Below, one piece after another: positions 46,975 through 57,640 of a DNA stretch of 64,000 nucleotides (within the stretch, counting starts at the first letter, position 1; each line of letters starts with the position of its first letter). The notes beneath the pieces are model-generated. The model saw nothing but the letters and a program-made list of their open reading frames with translations. It searched no databases and was not told where the DNA came from. The DNA comes from Manihot esculenta. Lineage: Eukaryota > Streptophyta > Magnoliopsida > Malpighiales > Euphorbiaceae. Position numbers and translations under genes: made by a program. The stretch lies in assembly GCF_001659605.2 (NCBI RefSeq), contig NC_035172.2, forward strand, positions 33,035,342-33,099,341, read 5' to 3'.

Positions 46975-49900
46975 ATGGAGGGTTCTAAACTTCCCGATGT
47001 TGCTAACCTCGAGTCGCACATTACTCCTTCTTCCATAACTAAGTATATTTCTCGGGGGTATCTAGACACTCCACTTTATCTTATTCGAGCTCCTCTCCGA
47101 AATGAAAGGATAGTTCTTCCAAACCCTTCCCCTCCTGGTTTGATAGATCCCTAAAGGGGTCGTTGCATAGTCTTCTTCCTTAAGCAGAGGGACTTCGGTC
47201 TGACTTTCCCTTTTACCCCTTTCTTCATCGAGGTTTTCCGATACTTTGGAATAACCCCCCGGATGTTGTCCCTAAATTCCATTTTGTTCATGTGTTGTTT
47301 TGAATCTATCTGCTTGAGTTGGGGTTTTACACCCACGGCGTGTCTATTTGCCACTTTCTTCCGCCTCGTTAGATCGGTTCAGAATTTTTACTATTTTTCT
47401 CCCCGTAGTGGATTGTCTCTTTTCACGGGCTACAAGGATTCAATAAAGGGATGGGTAGAGAATTTTCTTATGATAGAGCTGAGAAAAGAGACCGATTTAT
47501 CGTGGGGAGTGGGGCTAGGCTGGGAGGATGTCCCCCTGGGTTGCAACGACCTGCCCCAACTAAACCTTACCGAGCAGGTGGGGTATCTTCGACTGACTTC
47601 TGTTGACAAGAAGTATGACGTCGAGAAGTGTATGTTCGTGTCTAACCTTAGGGATATCCGAGACACGGGTATAGTGCCTTGTTTAACAATTCTGCTTTTT
47701 CCTTGTAAGTGATATTAGAAAGTACACTAATTTTTTCTGGTTTTGTGTTTTTTGGTAGCTTCTGACGTTAAGATGGACCAGGTCAAGCCCCCAAAAAACT
47801 TAGTTCTGTCTCGGGAAAGCATGAACGCTACCCTAGATGCCCTTCGGGCTGGGCGTCGCGTGTCTGAAGTCACTGAAGAGGTGGCTCAGACTGTGTCTTC
47901 TAGGAAGATTAGCCGACCTCTTGCCAGAGCTTCCTCTCGAGCTCCTAAGCCGAGTTCCCGTGGTACCAGGTCCTCTCGGCCGTCTGGCCGTGGCAGGTCG
48001 GCCTCTGCTCTGAAACCTGTTTAGGAGTCTAAGTCTGATTAGGGTTCTACGGAGGATGCGCAGGAAACTTCTCTAGTTGTTGTGAAGCAGGCAGGGGACA
48101 TTGAACAGACGAAGTCGGATCCTGCTTTTCCTTTTGAGGGGACACCAAGGGGAAGACTCGAGTCCCCCATTATTGAAGAGGAGGCTCCTGGGACGGGACT
48201 GGAGGTCATTCTTGTTGAGGACAGTGTCCCAGAGGCTCCTACCAAAGATGCCCCTATCCCTGTGGGGATTGGATCTGGGACTGAGGGCGTCATAGCAAAG
48301 GCCGGGGATAAGCGTCCATCCCCCCTGAAGCATTTGCCCCAGCTCCTGCTCGGAAGAAGCACAGGGCTTCTAAAGGACCATCTCCAGCCCTCCCTCCTAT
48401 TGGGAAAGGAAAAGATGTTCCCGTTGTGCCTCTGTTATCTGCTCCGGACAACGATATTCTGAACACAGAGGACATCACCCATCAATCTCCGGCCAGTGTA
48501 GTTGCCAAAATCCTTAGAGAACGGATGTTTGGTGGGATTACGGAGGCCTCAGATCAACGCTTTCTTGCTCTTACTGGTCTTCTAGCCAGTTCTACCAGGG
48601 AGCAAGCGTCGTTCCGATCTCGGTCTCGAGAGGAGCTCGAGGATATAATCAGGGAGATGCTTCTAATGGTAAATTGTCTTTCTGTTTCTCTTTTGATTCT
48701 CTTGATTTCTTTCTTTTGATGGTTGTTCTTTTGTACTAGGTGACGGGCCTCTTCATGGAGGTAGATGCTCGCGACCATTCTCTCCGGGAGTCTGTGAATC
48801 GCCGGATTGAGGAGGCGCGTCTGGAAGAGAACTTATCTGCTTCCGGCAACGCTAGGGGCAATCTCACAGCTGCTCGAGAGCACTCCGAGTCTCTCCAACG
48901 CGAGCTACATACAGCTTTGGAGGCTCTCAAAAGGGCTGATGTGAGAACAGCCGAGGCGCATGAACATGCCAAATCCCTGGAAGCAGAGTTGTCTCTCACC
49001 CGGGAGATTTTAAAGGAGTCAGACGAGAGGGCAGCTGCTGCTGAGGTCCGCTGTGAGGAGGTTTTGAAGCAGCTGTCCTCCATGGTGGGGGCCCTTCGTG
49101 AGAGGGATGAGGCCATAAGCCAGAAGGATGAGGTCCAGTGCCAGTATGAGGCCCTGAAGGTTGAGTTAGGAAGACTTCAAGTTCACCTGGATAAGGTGAA
49201 TATTCAAAAAGAGATGGCCTTAGCTCGGGTAGAGGTCCTTGAGCAGGAGCTGAGCACAAATTCTGAACGTATCAGAGATCTGGCTTCATCGGCGGAGGAG
49301 TCCAAACTTCGTAATCAACAGCTTAGCCATGAAGTCAGGACTCTAGAACGTAAATGTTCGGCCCTGCTCGAGGTAGCCACGCATGCTGAGGGCAAGATCC
49401 AGCTGGAGTGTGAGAAGCGTCTGGAGGAGTATCAGGAGTCGGATGAGCTAAAAAGAAAGATTGAGCAGGCCTGTGAAGCTCACCTCCAGGACTACAAGGA
49501 TTCTCCTGAGCTGAAGGCAGTTATAGCTGAGGCCTGTGAGTCACAGCTTGCGGAGTATAAAGCCTCTGCGGAGATGAAGGTTGCTATTTGGCAGAAAGCT
49601 TTCCGCATGTTCAGAACTGGCTATAATCGGGGTTTAAGAGAAGCCAGACATGCTCCTGTTACTCCTCTGGCAGAACTTCGAGTTGCCGAAGTGGATTCTG
49701 ATGGCGAGAATGTGTTATATGGGGAAGATGATTTCCCCTTGCCTAGAGGAACCTCTCGCACTGCAGCTGGGTCTCCTGAGGAAGAATCCGAGCTGGACGG
49801 GGAAGATATGGAGGACCTCGGAACTGAAGGAGACGACCCCGAGCCTGAAGGGGGTGACCTCGGCCCAGGGCTGGAGAATGCGGCTGTTGTTGGCATTGGG

Positions 49901-50029
49901 GGATCTGAATTGGAGGGTGCCAGATCTCCTTCAGATGCAAATGTAAATAAAGATAGTGTAGGCGATGACATTCTTAGAAATGTAAGTCCCCTAAGGACTA
50001 TTTTTCCTTCGACCTCATCAGATAAGTAG
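46975..50029 (+). pseudogene. Accessory retrotransposon ORF (Transposase_28 'putative gypsy type transposon' domain plus coiled coil), broken
   Basis: Starts at ATG 46975 (MEGSKLPD). The domain segment FGLTFPFTPFFIEVFRYFGI and LFMCCFESICLSWGFTPT matches plant PF04195-type proteins. Exon 1 runs to about 47.67-47.70 kb; exon 2 is 47759-48668 (basic Ser/Arg/Pro-rich linker, then EASDQRFLALTGLL); exon 3 is 48740-50029. Exon 3 codes for a long heptad-rich coiled coil (LEAELSLTREILKES, LEVATHAEGK) and an acidic tail ending TSSDK. Damage: TAA at 47152, two TAG codons near 48022 and 48040, and a frameshift at a C run near 48322. Accessory frames antisense to gag-pol are known in Tat-lineage elements (for example maize Grande). 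Protein function is unknown, perhaps nuclear. Confidence 0.75.
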
Positions 50030-50560
50030 GTTGTAATAGGTTTTCTTTAATGAAATTTTAATTTCTTTTACTTGGACTACTCTTTCTGTTAAACAGTCTA
50101 ACTTGTCTAAATTTTAAAGTTTTGACAAGAGAGACTTACGCTGTGCTTAATAAACTTTGTAAGGAATTGACTGCATCATTTTTCATTCCTTTTCCCTCAG
50201 CTAATCAAGGCTGAAAATTTTAACCAGGGACTTAGTCTCTGACTTATAAACTTTTCTAATCTCACCAGGCATTCTCATCCGTGAGCTCTTTCTGGGCTAG
50301 CTGCACTCGTGAGTTCTGTCTCGTTACTTTATTAATGTGAGCTCGAGCACACAACCTTTGCTGAGTAATAATAAATCAGATCATGTACCTGTCTCGATGA
50401 TGAGCAGGACTCGTCTTTCTGCCTTTAGTTCTGTCTTGACAGAGACTGGAGCTGAGGTTTTATCTGCTTCGTGTCATTAGATTTTCCTCGAATTGCCCCT
50501 TTACTTCCTCAGTATTTATTACATGAATAGTGAGGGAGGAAATCCCTGTACTTTATTTGT
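50030..50560. repeat. Retroelement spacer repeat, right copy
   Basis: Begins with the accessory frame's 3' UTR (ttgtaataggttttctttaa) and repeats in order the blocks of 46070-46790. The two copies are clearly diverged. Confidence 0.55.
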
Positions 50561-51240
50561 ACTTGTACGGCTTCCTTTTAGGCGATTTTACTTTGCTTTT
50601 CTGGTTGTGAGCTCGGCTGTCTGGTCCTCCTCGAGGTGACCTTTCGTCAGGCGGTGCAACGTAATCTGCGTGCTCCACTGGATCGGGGAGGTCGGCCTTT
50701 GTCGTTTTCCTTCTTGTTGGGTTATTTTTGCTAAATGTTTGTTCATGGCAAACTGACTCGAGCTGTGAGCACAGTCCTTTGCCCTCATTTATCCTCCTAT
50801 ATGTTCCTGCATTTATGGGCCTTTTCAAAGAGGGAGCTCGGTTCTCTGTTATTTCCTCTATACTTAGCTTCATTCTACCTGAGTGTTTCACGTTGCGAGT
50901 CTATCCGAGCTGGGAGCTCGGTTCTTTGCTCTTTGCTTAGGTTTTTATGCCTATAGTCCGTGACGCTGCTTATTTCGCGAGCTCAGGAGTTCGGAATTTT
51001 GCTTTTTTCGCTTTGGTGCCCCGAGCTCGTTTGCGAGGTCGAACTTAACCTTTTTCCGAGCTGCCTACCCTTGAGCGTTTTGTGGGTTCTTTGTTGTTTA
51101 GACCTCTCTCTGGGCTAGTTGAGCTGGTTTAGGACTAGCGGTCACTTTTTGAGGTCGGTGCCTCTTATGATTGCCCCAATCTTTTGTGGGAGGTCGGAAT
51201 TATGTCCTTTTACCTCCCTGGGATCCATGAGGTCTTCTAC
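50561..51240. other. Retroelement interior without recognised coding
   Basis: Rich in gagctcgg/gaggtcgg words. The minus-strand frame 50553-50891 has no similarity I recognise. RNase H and integrase, which should follow RT in pol, are not found here. Confidence 0.5.
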
Positions 51241-51245
51241 TTCTC

Positions 51246-52192
51246 TAAGATCTCTGTATCTCAGTGAGGTCTTCTGGTACCAGGAGATCTTGGGGATCCT
51301 GGTCTTCTACCTCCCTGAGATCTCTATATCTCAGTGAGGTCTTCCGTCTATTTGAGATCTCTATATCTCAGTAAGGTCTTCTGCCTCTCTGAGATCTCTA
51401 TATCTCAGTGAGGTCTTCTATCTCTATGTGATCTCTATATCTCAGTGAGATCTTCTGGTGTCAGGAGATCTTGGGGATCCTGGTCTTCTACCTCCCTGAG
51501 ATCTCTATATCTCAGTGAGATCTTCTGTGTCAGGAGATCTTGGGGATCCTGGTCTTCTACCTCCCTGAGATCTCTATATCTCAGTGAGGTCTTCTGCCTC
51601 TCTGAGATCTCTATATCTCAGTGAGGTCTTCCATCTCTCTGAGATCTCTATATCTCAGTGAGGTCTTCTATCTCTCTGAGATCTCTATATCTCAGTGAGA
51701 TCTTTTGGTGCCAGGAGATCTTGGGGATCCTGGTCGTCTACCTCCCTGAGATCTCTATATCTCAGTGAGGTCTTCTGCCTCTCTGAGATCTCTATATCTC
51801 AGTGAGGTCTTCCATCTCTATGAGATCTCTATATCTCAGTGAGGTCTTCTATCTCTCTGAGATCTCTATATCTCAGTGAGATCTTTTGGTGCCAGGAGAT
51901 CTTGGGGATCCTGGTCTTCTACCTCCCTGAGATCTCTATATCTCAATGAGGTCTTCTGCCTCTCTGAGATCTCTATATCTTAGTGAGGTCTTCCATCTCT
52001 CTGAGATCTCTATATCTCAGTGAGGTCTTCTATCTCTCTGAGATCTCTATATCTCAGTGAGATCTTTTGGTGCTAGGAGATCTTGGGGATCCTGGTCTTC
52101 TACCTCCCTGAGATCTCTATATCTCAGTGAGGTCTTCCATCTCTCTGAGATCTCTATATCTCAGTGAGATCTTTTGGTGCTAGGAGGTCTTG
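51246..52192. repeat. Minisatellite with 181-bp higher-order repeat
   Basis: About 20 monomers of roughly 35 bp share ctgagatctctatatctcag, a 7-bp-stem hairpin, followed by tgaggtcttc. A linker, ggagatcttggggatcctgg, recurs starting near 51284, 51465, 51534, 51715, 51896 and 52077. Its spacings are 181, 69, 181, 181 and 181 bp, so three to four monomers plus linker form a higher-order unit. The array abuts the broken RT and replaces the rest of pol. Confidence 0.9.
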
Positions 52193-52194
52193 GT

Positions 52195-53765
52195 GATCCT
52201 GGCCTTCTACCTTCTCTGGGTTGGGCTCGATGCCTTTCCCACTCACCATGTATCCCAGGAATTTTCCTCCTCTGATGAAGAAGGCACATTTCGCTGGGTT
52301 CAATCTTCATTTTGTACTGGTCTAATACTCCGAATACCTCCCTCAAATCTGCTATGTGCTGCTGGAAAGTTAGGCTTTTGAAGATTTTGTTCATCAGTCT
52401 TTGGTATGTTGCCCCGGCGTTTTTTAGCCCGAAGGGCATGGCTTTGTAGCAGTATGTCCCATCTTCTGTTATGAACGAGGTTTTTTCTTCATCTAACCTG
52501 TCCATTGGGATTTGATGATAGCCAGACATAGCATCCAAAGAAGACATGTAATCGAAACCGGCCGTAGAGTCAACCATTTTATTAATATCAGGGAGGGGAT
52601 AACAATCTTTAGGACAGGCCTAATTTAGGTCAGTGAAATCTATGCACATCCTATATTTGCCATTGGCTTTTTTGACTAGTACAGGATTAGCTAACCACTG
52701 TGGGTACATGACTTCCCTAATAAAGTCTGCCTCTTTTAGCTTCAGTACCTCCTCCTTGGTAGCCTGTTGCTTCTCCCTTCCTACTACCCTCTTCTTCTGC
52801 TTTACCGGTCTAGCTTCAGGGAGGACATTCAACTTGTGCGTCATCACTTTTGGGTCAATCCCGGGCATGTCAGAAGGCTTCCAGGCGAAGCTTGATGCGT
52901 GACTTCGGATCAGGGCCATGACCTCAATTTTCTGCTCTTTGGTGAGGCCGGCGTTGAGACTGAAGACTTTATCTGTTTCTACTTCTGATAAGGGAAAAAT
53001 CTCCAGTTCCCCTACCGGTTCTGTCCTGGCCTCTGTTTTCTCGTCTCGGACCTCCAGGACTTCTGAATCCAGCCTCTCCTCTGTTGAGCTCGGCTCTGCT
53101 ACCATGGCTAGGTACACTGCCCTTGCTTCCTCCTGGCTTCCCCGAACTATTCCCACCCCTGCTTCTGTTGGGAACTTCATCGCCAGGTATCTGATACTGG
53201 TGACGGCCTCAAAGTCAAACAGCGCAGGTCTTCCCAGGATCGCGTTGTAGCTTAGAGGAAGTTTGACTACCAGGAACACCGCATAATGAGTGCGAGTCCT
53301 CAGTGCCTCTCCTAGGGTGAGAGCCAGCTTCACCTTCCCTTCTACAGGTACTGGGACTCCTCCGACTCCTTTGACCGGTGCCTGATCCTGGACCAACTGT
53401 TCTTCAGGGATTCCCATCTGCTGGAAGACCCAGTAGGGTAGCAGGTTGACCTTACTCCCATCATCCACTAGGATTTTCTTCACCTGATAGTTGTGGATGA
53501 CAGCTTCAATGACAAGGGCATCGTCATGGGGCATTTGAACACCTTGAGCATCCTCCGGAGAGAAAGTGATGGCCACTGGAGAGTGTTCGACGACCTGCAT
53601 GACCTCGGCGCCACTGCTTTCTCCCTCTCGACTCCTCTTCTTTCCTCTACGACTCATCCGACCTCCTGTGCCCCCCACAATCATGTTAATGGTCCCACTA
53701 GACCCATCATTCACTGCTCCCGCTCTCCTCGGTGCTTGGGTTGCCGAATTGGGCTGAGGTCTTTG
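52195..53765 (-). pseudogene. pol: Ty3/gypsy pol fragment: protease and truncated reverse transcriptase
   Basis: Read on the minus strand in the same frame as gag after a TGA at 53766-53768. The protease region has ILVDDGSKVNLLPYWVF (active-site Asp in VDDGS) and LGRPALFDF. The RT region has YPQWLANPVLVKKANGKYRM, CIDFTDLN, then TAG (52618-52620) in place of a conserved Lys, ACPKD, LDAMSGYHQIPM, and MPFGLKNAGATYQRLMNKIF. The catalytic YVDD block that should follow is absent: MNKIF runs straight into KSLTFQQHIADL. A frameshift near KIEPS/KCAFF follows, and coding stops at the minisatellite near 52195. RNase H and integrase are missing, so it cannot work on its own. Confidence 0.88.
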
Positions 53766-54935
53766 TCATTCTGGTTTCTTCACGAAGTTCTTCAGGTGCC
53801 CTCTTTTTATCAGCCTCTCGATTTCTGTGATCAACTGGAAGCAGTTATTGGTATCATGGCCATGAGTACGATGAAACTGACAGTATTTGTCAGGATTTCG
53901 CTGGTCGGCTTCTGTTCTCAGGGGTCTGGGCCACTCTACGAATTCTTTGTCTTGGACGGCCAGGAGTACTTCGGCTCTAGAAGCGTTAAGTGGGGTCGGC
54001 TTCTCTGGGACCCACGGAGGGAGTGGCCTTTGTTCTGCGATCCGAGGAGGAAGAGGTCTTTGGTCCCTTCGTTCCAAGGATTGTCTGTAAGGCTCAGGCC
54101 TTTTGCCATGTTTCCTCTCATGCTTCTTCGGCCTCCTTTCCTCCGGGGCTTTCTCCTTACCTACCGCCCCCTTGGCGAATCGGCTTGTCACTAAGGCATC
54201 ATCCTGCCTTATATACTTTTTAGCCCTCTGCATCAGCTCGGCTAGTGAGGTCGGAGGCTTCCTGCTTAGTGAGCCGAAGAACTCAGCAGAGGTCGTTCCC
54301 TTCTGCATGGCCTCCACCGCCCTTCCCTCATCGAGCTCGGAAATTTGCAGAGCCTCCGTATTGAAACGAGCGACGTACTCCCTGAGCGATTCGTCTCTTT
54401 TCTGCTTGATTGTTTCCAGGTAGCTCGTCTTTCTATCCGCAGGCACCCCGGCAATAAACCGGCTGATGAAGCGAGTGGCCAGATCTCCAAAACTGCTGAT
54501 ACTTCCAGCCTCAAGGTTATTAAACCACGCCCTCGCTGGCCCCGAGAGCGTCATTGGGAATGCCTTGCACATCAAGGCATCTGACAGAATCTGCAGCTCC
54601 ATGAAAGTCTTGTAGTTGAGGACATGCTCTCGTGGGTTTCCAGCTCCGTCATAAGCCGTCATTGATGGCATCGTAAACTTTTTTGGAACAGTCTCCTGCT
54701 GTACCCGCTTCGAGAAAGGTGAAGAAGTGGGCAGGAAGGTTTGGCTCTGATCCTTCTTTCCCAGCTCGGCCAAGAGCTGCTCTCTCAACTTCTGCAGCTT
54801 TTGGTCTACATTCTCATCTTCCAGCCTGGGTTTCTTCTCTAGGTGATATTCCTCCTCCTCTGCTTCACTTCTCGTCCACTTGGTTGTCCCGGCGAAATAG
54901 TTGTCAGTCTCATCATTCTCTATCATCTCCCTCAC
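53766..54935 (-). CDS. gag: Ty3/gypsy (Tat-type) gag
   Basis: 389 aa, uninterrupted. A charged N-terminal coiled region (LEDENVDQKLQKLREQLLAE) is followed by the retrotransposon gag core: FTMPSMTAYDGAGNPREHV, CKAFPMTLSGPARAWFNNL, SFGDLATRFISRF and LREYVARFNTE. A basic Arg/Lys/Pro-rich stretch follows, then the zinc-knuckle-like YCQFHRTHGHDTNNCFQL and ERLIKRGHL, typical of the Tat group in plants. The stop TGA at 53766-53768 sits where gag runs on in frame into pol and may be a CGA-to-TGA change, so gag and pol were probably one frame. Gag starts only 12 bp from the edge of the fragment. Expression is doubtful because no LTR promoter is present. Confidence 0.88.
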   Translation of the reverse strand: MREMIENDETDNYFAGTTKWTRSEAEEEEYHLEKKPRLEDENVDQKLQKLREQLLAELGKKDQSQTFLPTSSPFSKRVQQETVPKKFTMPSMTAYDGAGNPREHVLNYKTFMELQILSDALMCKAFPMTLSGPARAWFNNLEAGSISSFGDLATRFISRFIAGVPADRKTSYLETIKQKRDESLREYVARFNTEALQISELDEGRAVEAMQKGTTSAEFFGSLSRKPPTSLAELMQRAKKYIRQDDALVTSRFAKGAVGKEKAPEERRPKKHERKHGKRPEPYRQSLERRDQRPLPPRIAEQRPLPPWVPEKPTPLNASRAEVLLAVQDKEFVEWPRPLRTEADQRNPDKYCQFHRTHGHDTNNCFQLITEIERLIKRGHLKNFVKKPE

Positions 54936-54947
54936 CCTCCTTCCATA

Positions 54948-55053
54948 ATTGCATTGTATTCGTGTATCAAATAAATTATTATATATCTAGTACTAGAGTA
55001 ATGCTCAAATAAAACCTTCACCGATTAGAAACAACAGCTGTTAGAATAGATAA

Positions 55054-55129
<76 letters not shown>

Positions 55130-55383
55130 ATTATTATTTTATCTATTCTAATTATTGCAGCACTCATATAAATTTACTATAACAAATTGACTTTTATGGT
55201 TGCTGATGTGAGCAGCATTTAATTTATATTGAAAAAAATTCATCCAATTGTATTAATTTAAAAAATTTTATTTAATTTTTTATTTATTTTAATTTAATTT
55301 GATTTAATTTTAATTTAAATCAAATTAATTAATAATAATAATAATATATTATTTTTAATAATATAAATAAATTATATTATAAT
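54948..55383. repeat. Right copy of the direct duplication flanking the gypsy fragment
   Basis: 436 bp corresponding to 45679-46055, with the TA microsatellite grown to about 68 bp (55057-55125) plus a few TTA triplets. Downstream the sequence continues into host spacer that the left copy lacks. Confidence 0.9.
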
Positions 55384-56879
55384 TAAAATTAAAATATTAT
55401 ATTAAAAATTCTAACCGATTAAATTAAATTAAATTAAATTATTTAATTTAAATTAAATTTTATTTAAAATTAATTCAATTTAATTTTTATCAACACTAAA
55501 ATTTTATTTTTAATTTATTTAATTTAATTTTAAACTAAACTAATTAAATATTTACACATAATTATTGAGGTAGAGTGTAAACAGAAGTACGTCTTTTATT
55601 AAAAAAAAAAAATTAAAGGAAGTAATTGTAATTGAACAAAAATGAATAAATAAATCGCACGACAAAAATGTGCAAGAGTTATTAAACCGATAGTCATACT
55701 TGCAAAAAGAAGTTGAGATTTATGTTAAGAATTTTTTTTTAGCAAAGGAAATGAGGTATGGGACTCGAATTTAAATTAAAAAAATAAATTATTAAAAAAT
55801 AATAATATATTATGTAATGCTTTATTTGATTTTAAAAAAAAAAGTCATACTCGTGCTCATTTTTTTGACTTTTTTTTTTTTTGGAGATAGTCATTGTTAA
55901 TTGTTAATTGTAATTATCATCTGGGGAGCGAATGATTGGGTAAAGGATTAGCTTGGAGATAAGGTGGGGAACGTAGCAGCTAGCACCTAATATTATTATA
56001 AATGGTTGGGTCTTTTTCTTTTTTTATGGACCGTTTGGTTCCAACTATCAATTCAAATTTTTTTATAAAAAAAAAAAATTAAATTAAAGCTAAAATGAAA
56101 TTAAAATTTAAATGAATTGATTTGATTTTAGTGTTTATTTAAATAACATTCAAAAACAAATCTTATTGTATTAACAATAAAAAAATTATTATAAATTAAA
56201 GTATAAGATTCCACCGAAAAATTTAGTAAACTACTGTGTTTATAATAATTTATTGTGATTGAACGACACTTATTTTGTCTCTTGGCAGGGGAATCGTCGA
56301 GGTGAAAGACGAAGACGAAGACTTTGGCGAGTATCTAACAAACAAAGCACGTGATGATTATTCTATAATTATAATTATAATATCAATGTATTTTTGTAAT
56401 TATTTTTTATCCAAACAAAAACGTGCCTTATAAAAAATTGATATGTGAGCCGTGAGAGATGTGGGACTCTTACTGATTGCATTGTATTCGTGCACCAAAT
56501 AAATTAGTATATATCTGGTACTAGAGTAATGCTGATAAAATTCAACTTTAATAAAAAAACAGTGAAATGCTTATATTTTATTTATATTTTTGTGTCCGGT
56601 TCTTAGTTATTGTATTTTTCTTTGTTCTATTCATCTAGCATCTCAATAGATAATTATGGATCATTTTTGTATATAAATTTTTTTTTTATGAAAAACTAGT
56701 TATTAATTGATGAATTATTGACCAAATAAGTAATAAGAAGATCATTTAATTAATAGTTAATCGTAAATAAAATTATCAATCGTGATTATGGTACGTAATA
56801 GAAGATGAGAGTGCAGTACGAGTATCCTTATAGATATCTATAAAGGAGATTATAAAAATCATAAAAGAATTTAGACAAT
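55384..56879. repeat. AT-rich spacer units, right of the gypsy fragment
   Basis: Contains block D near 55640-55690, block C at 56275-56355, and a third, more diverged copy of the attgcattgtattcg block at about 56477-56545. No gene recognised. Confidence 0.55.
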
Positions 56880-57640
56880 CGGCATAAAAACATTCAAATA
56901 AGAGTATTATTGACCAACAGTAATGTAAAATGCACAAGAGTGCGTCAAAAAATATAAACGATGTCAAGTATATGTAAACATTTCTTAAATTTCCGGTGAA
57001 ATGCAAGCAGCAATCGGTAGATTTTGACCTTTTTTCAATAAGACTAAATATTCTTGATCCATTTTCAAAAACAACTGGGTTAAGAAAATTTGTGATCATA
57101 GCGGTTGACTATTTCTATAAGTGGGTCGAGACAGAAGTAGTCTAGTCTATTACTATACAACAAGTCATCTCCTTCGGCAGTAAAAATATTTTCAATTGTT
57201 TTTGGAATCCCCAAGATAGGTATTACTGACAATAAAATGTAGCTTGCGAGTTTCAAATTTAAAGATTTTTGTAAGAAATGGGATATTGATCTACAATTTA
57301 GCTCAAGAATATCATATTCAAACCAATGGCATAATCGAGGTTACAAACAGAACAATCCTTTAAAATTTGAAGAAAATGCTTGACAAGGCCAAAGACGATT
57401 AGCTAGATGAGTTACTTCACATGCTCTAGGCATACAAAACAACTCCAAAAGCAGCCACAAGGAGACTCCGTTCTCACTGGTGTGTGGGGTCAAAAATGGT
57501 AATTCCAATAGAGGTCCAAATAAGCATTTTCAGGGCTCAGCATCTCGAGTTCTCAGAGGACCCCAAAAAAATGCAATTTAATTTTGATCAAGCCGAGCTT
57601 TTACGAGAGCAAACATCAATTAGAATGGTTGTCTAAATAA
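56880..57640 (+). pseudogene. Decayed Ty3/gypsy integrase fragment
   Basis: Plus-strand pieces in shifting frames match a Tat-like integrase: EYYWPTVM and QECVKKYKRCQVY (zinc-finger end), KFVIIAVDYFYKWVETEVV (core, first catalytic Asp), an ITDNKM-like piece (second Asp region), IIFKPMA, then NRTI, DELLHML and the C-terminal RAQHLEFSEDPKKM. Many stops and frameshifts show it is old. It is in the opposite orientation to the gag-pol fragment at 52195-54935 and far more decayed, so it belongs to a different insertion. Confidence 0.75.

Larger units (their letters stand above)
46056..54947. mobile_element. 8.9-kb Tat-lineage Ty3/gypsy fragment without recognisable LTRs
   Basis: The GC content rises abruptly at both edges. 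Contents from left to right: repeat block, accessory reading frame (plus), repeat block, minisatellite, then pol and gag on the minus strand. Gag begins only 12 bases from the right edge, so no leader, primer-binding site or 5' LTR is present. RNase H and integrase are missing from pol. No typical TG...CA LTR pair was seen. Direct copies of host spacer DNA (45679-46055 and 54948-55383) flank it. Confidence 0.75.

Noticed and set aside
51246..52192. CRISPR-like array
   Set aside because: Repeats are contiguous, without unique spacers, inside a plant retrotransposon.
45679..55383. Reading the two flanking direct repeats as LTRs of the gypsy element
   Set aside because: They are host-type AT-rich spacer, lack TG...CA ends, have no adjacent primer-binding site or polypurine tract, and a third diverged copy of part of the repeat lies at 56477-56545 away from the element.
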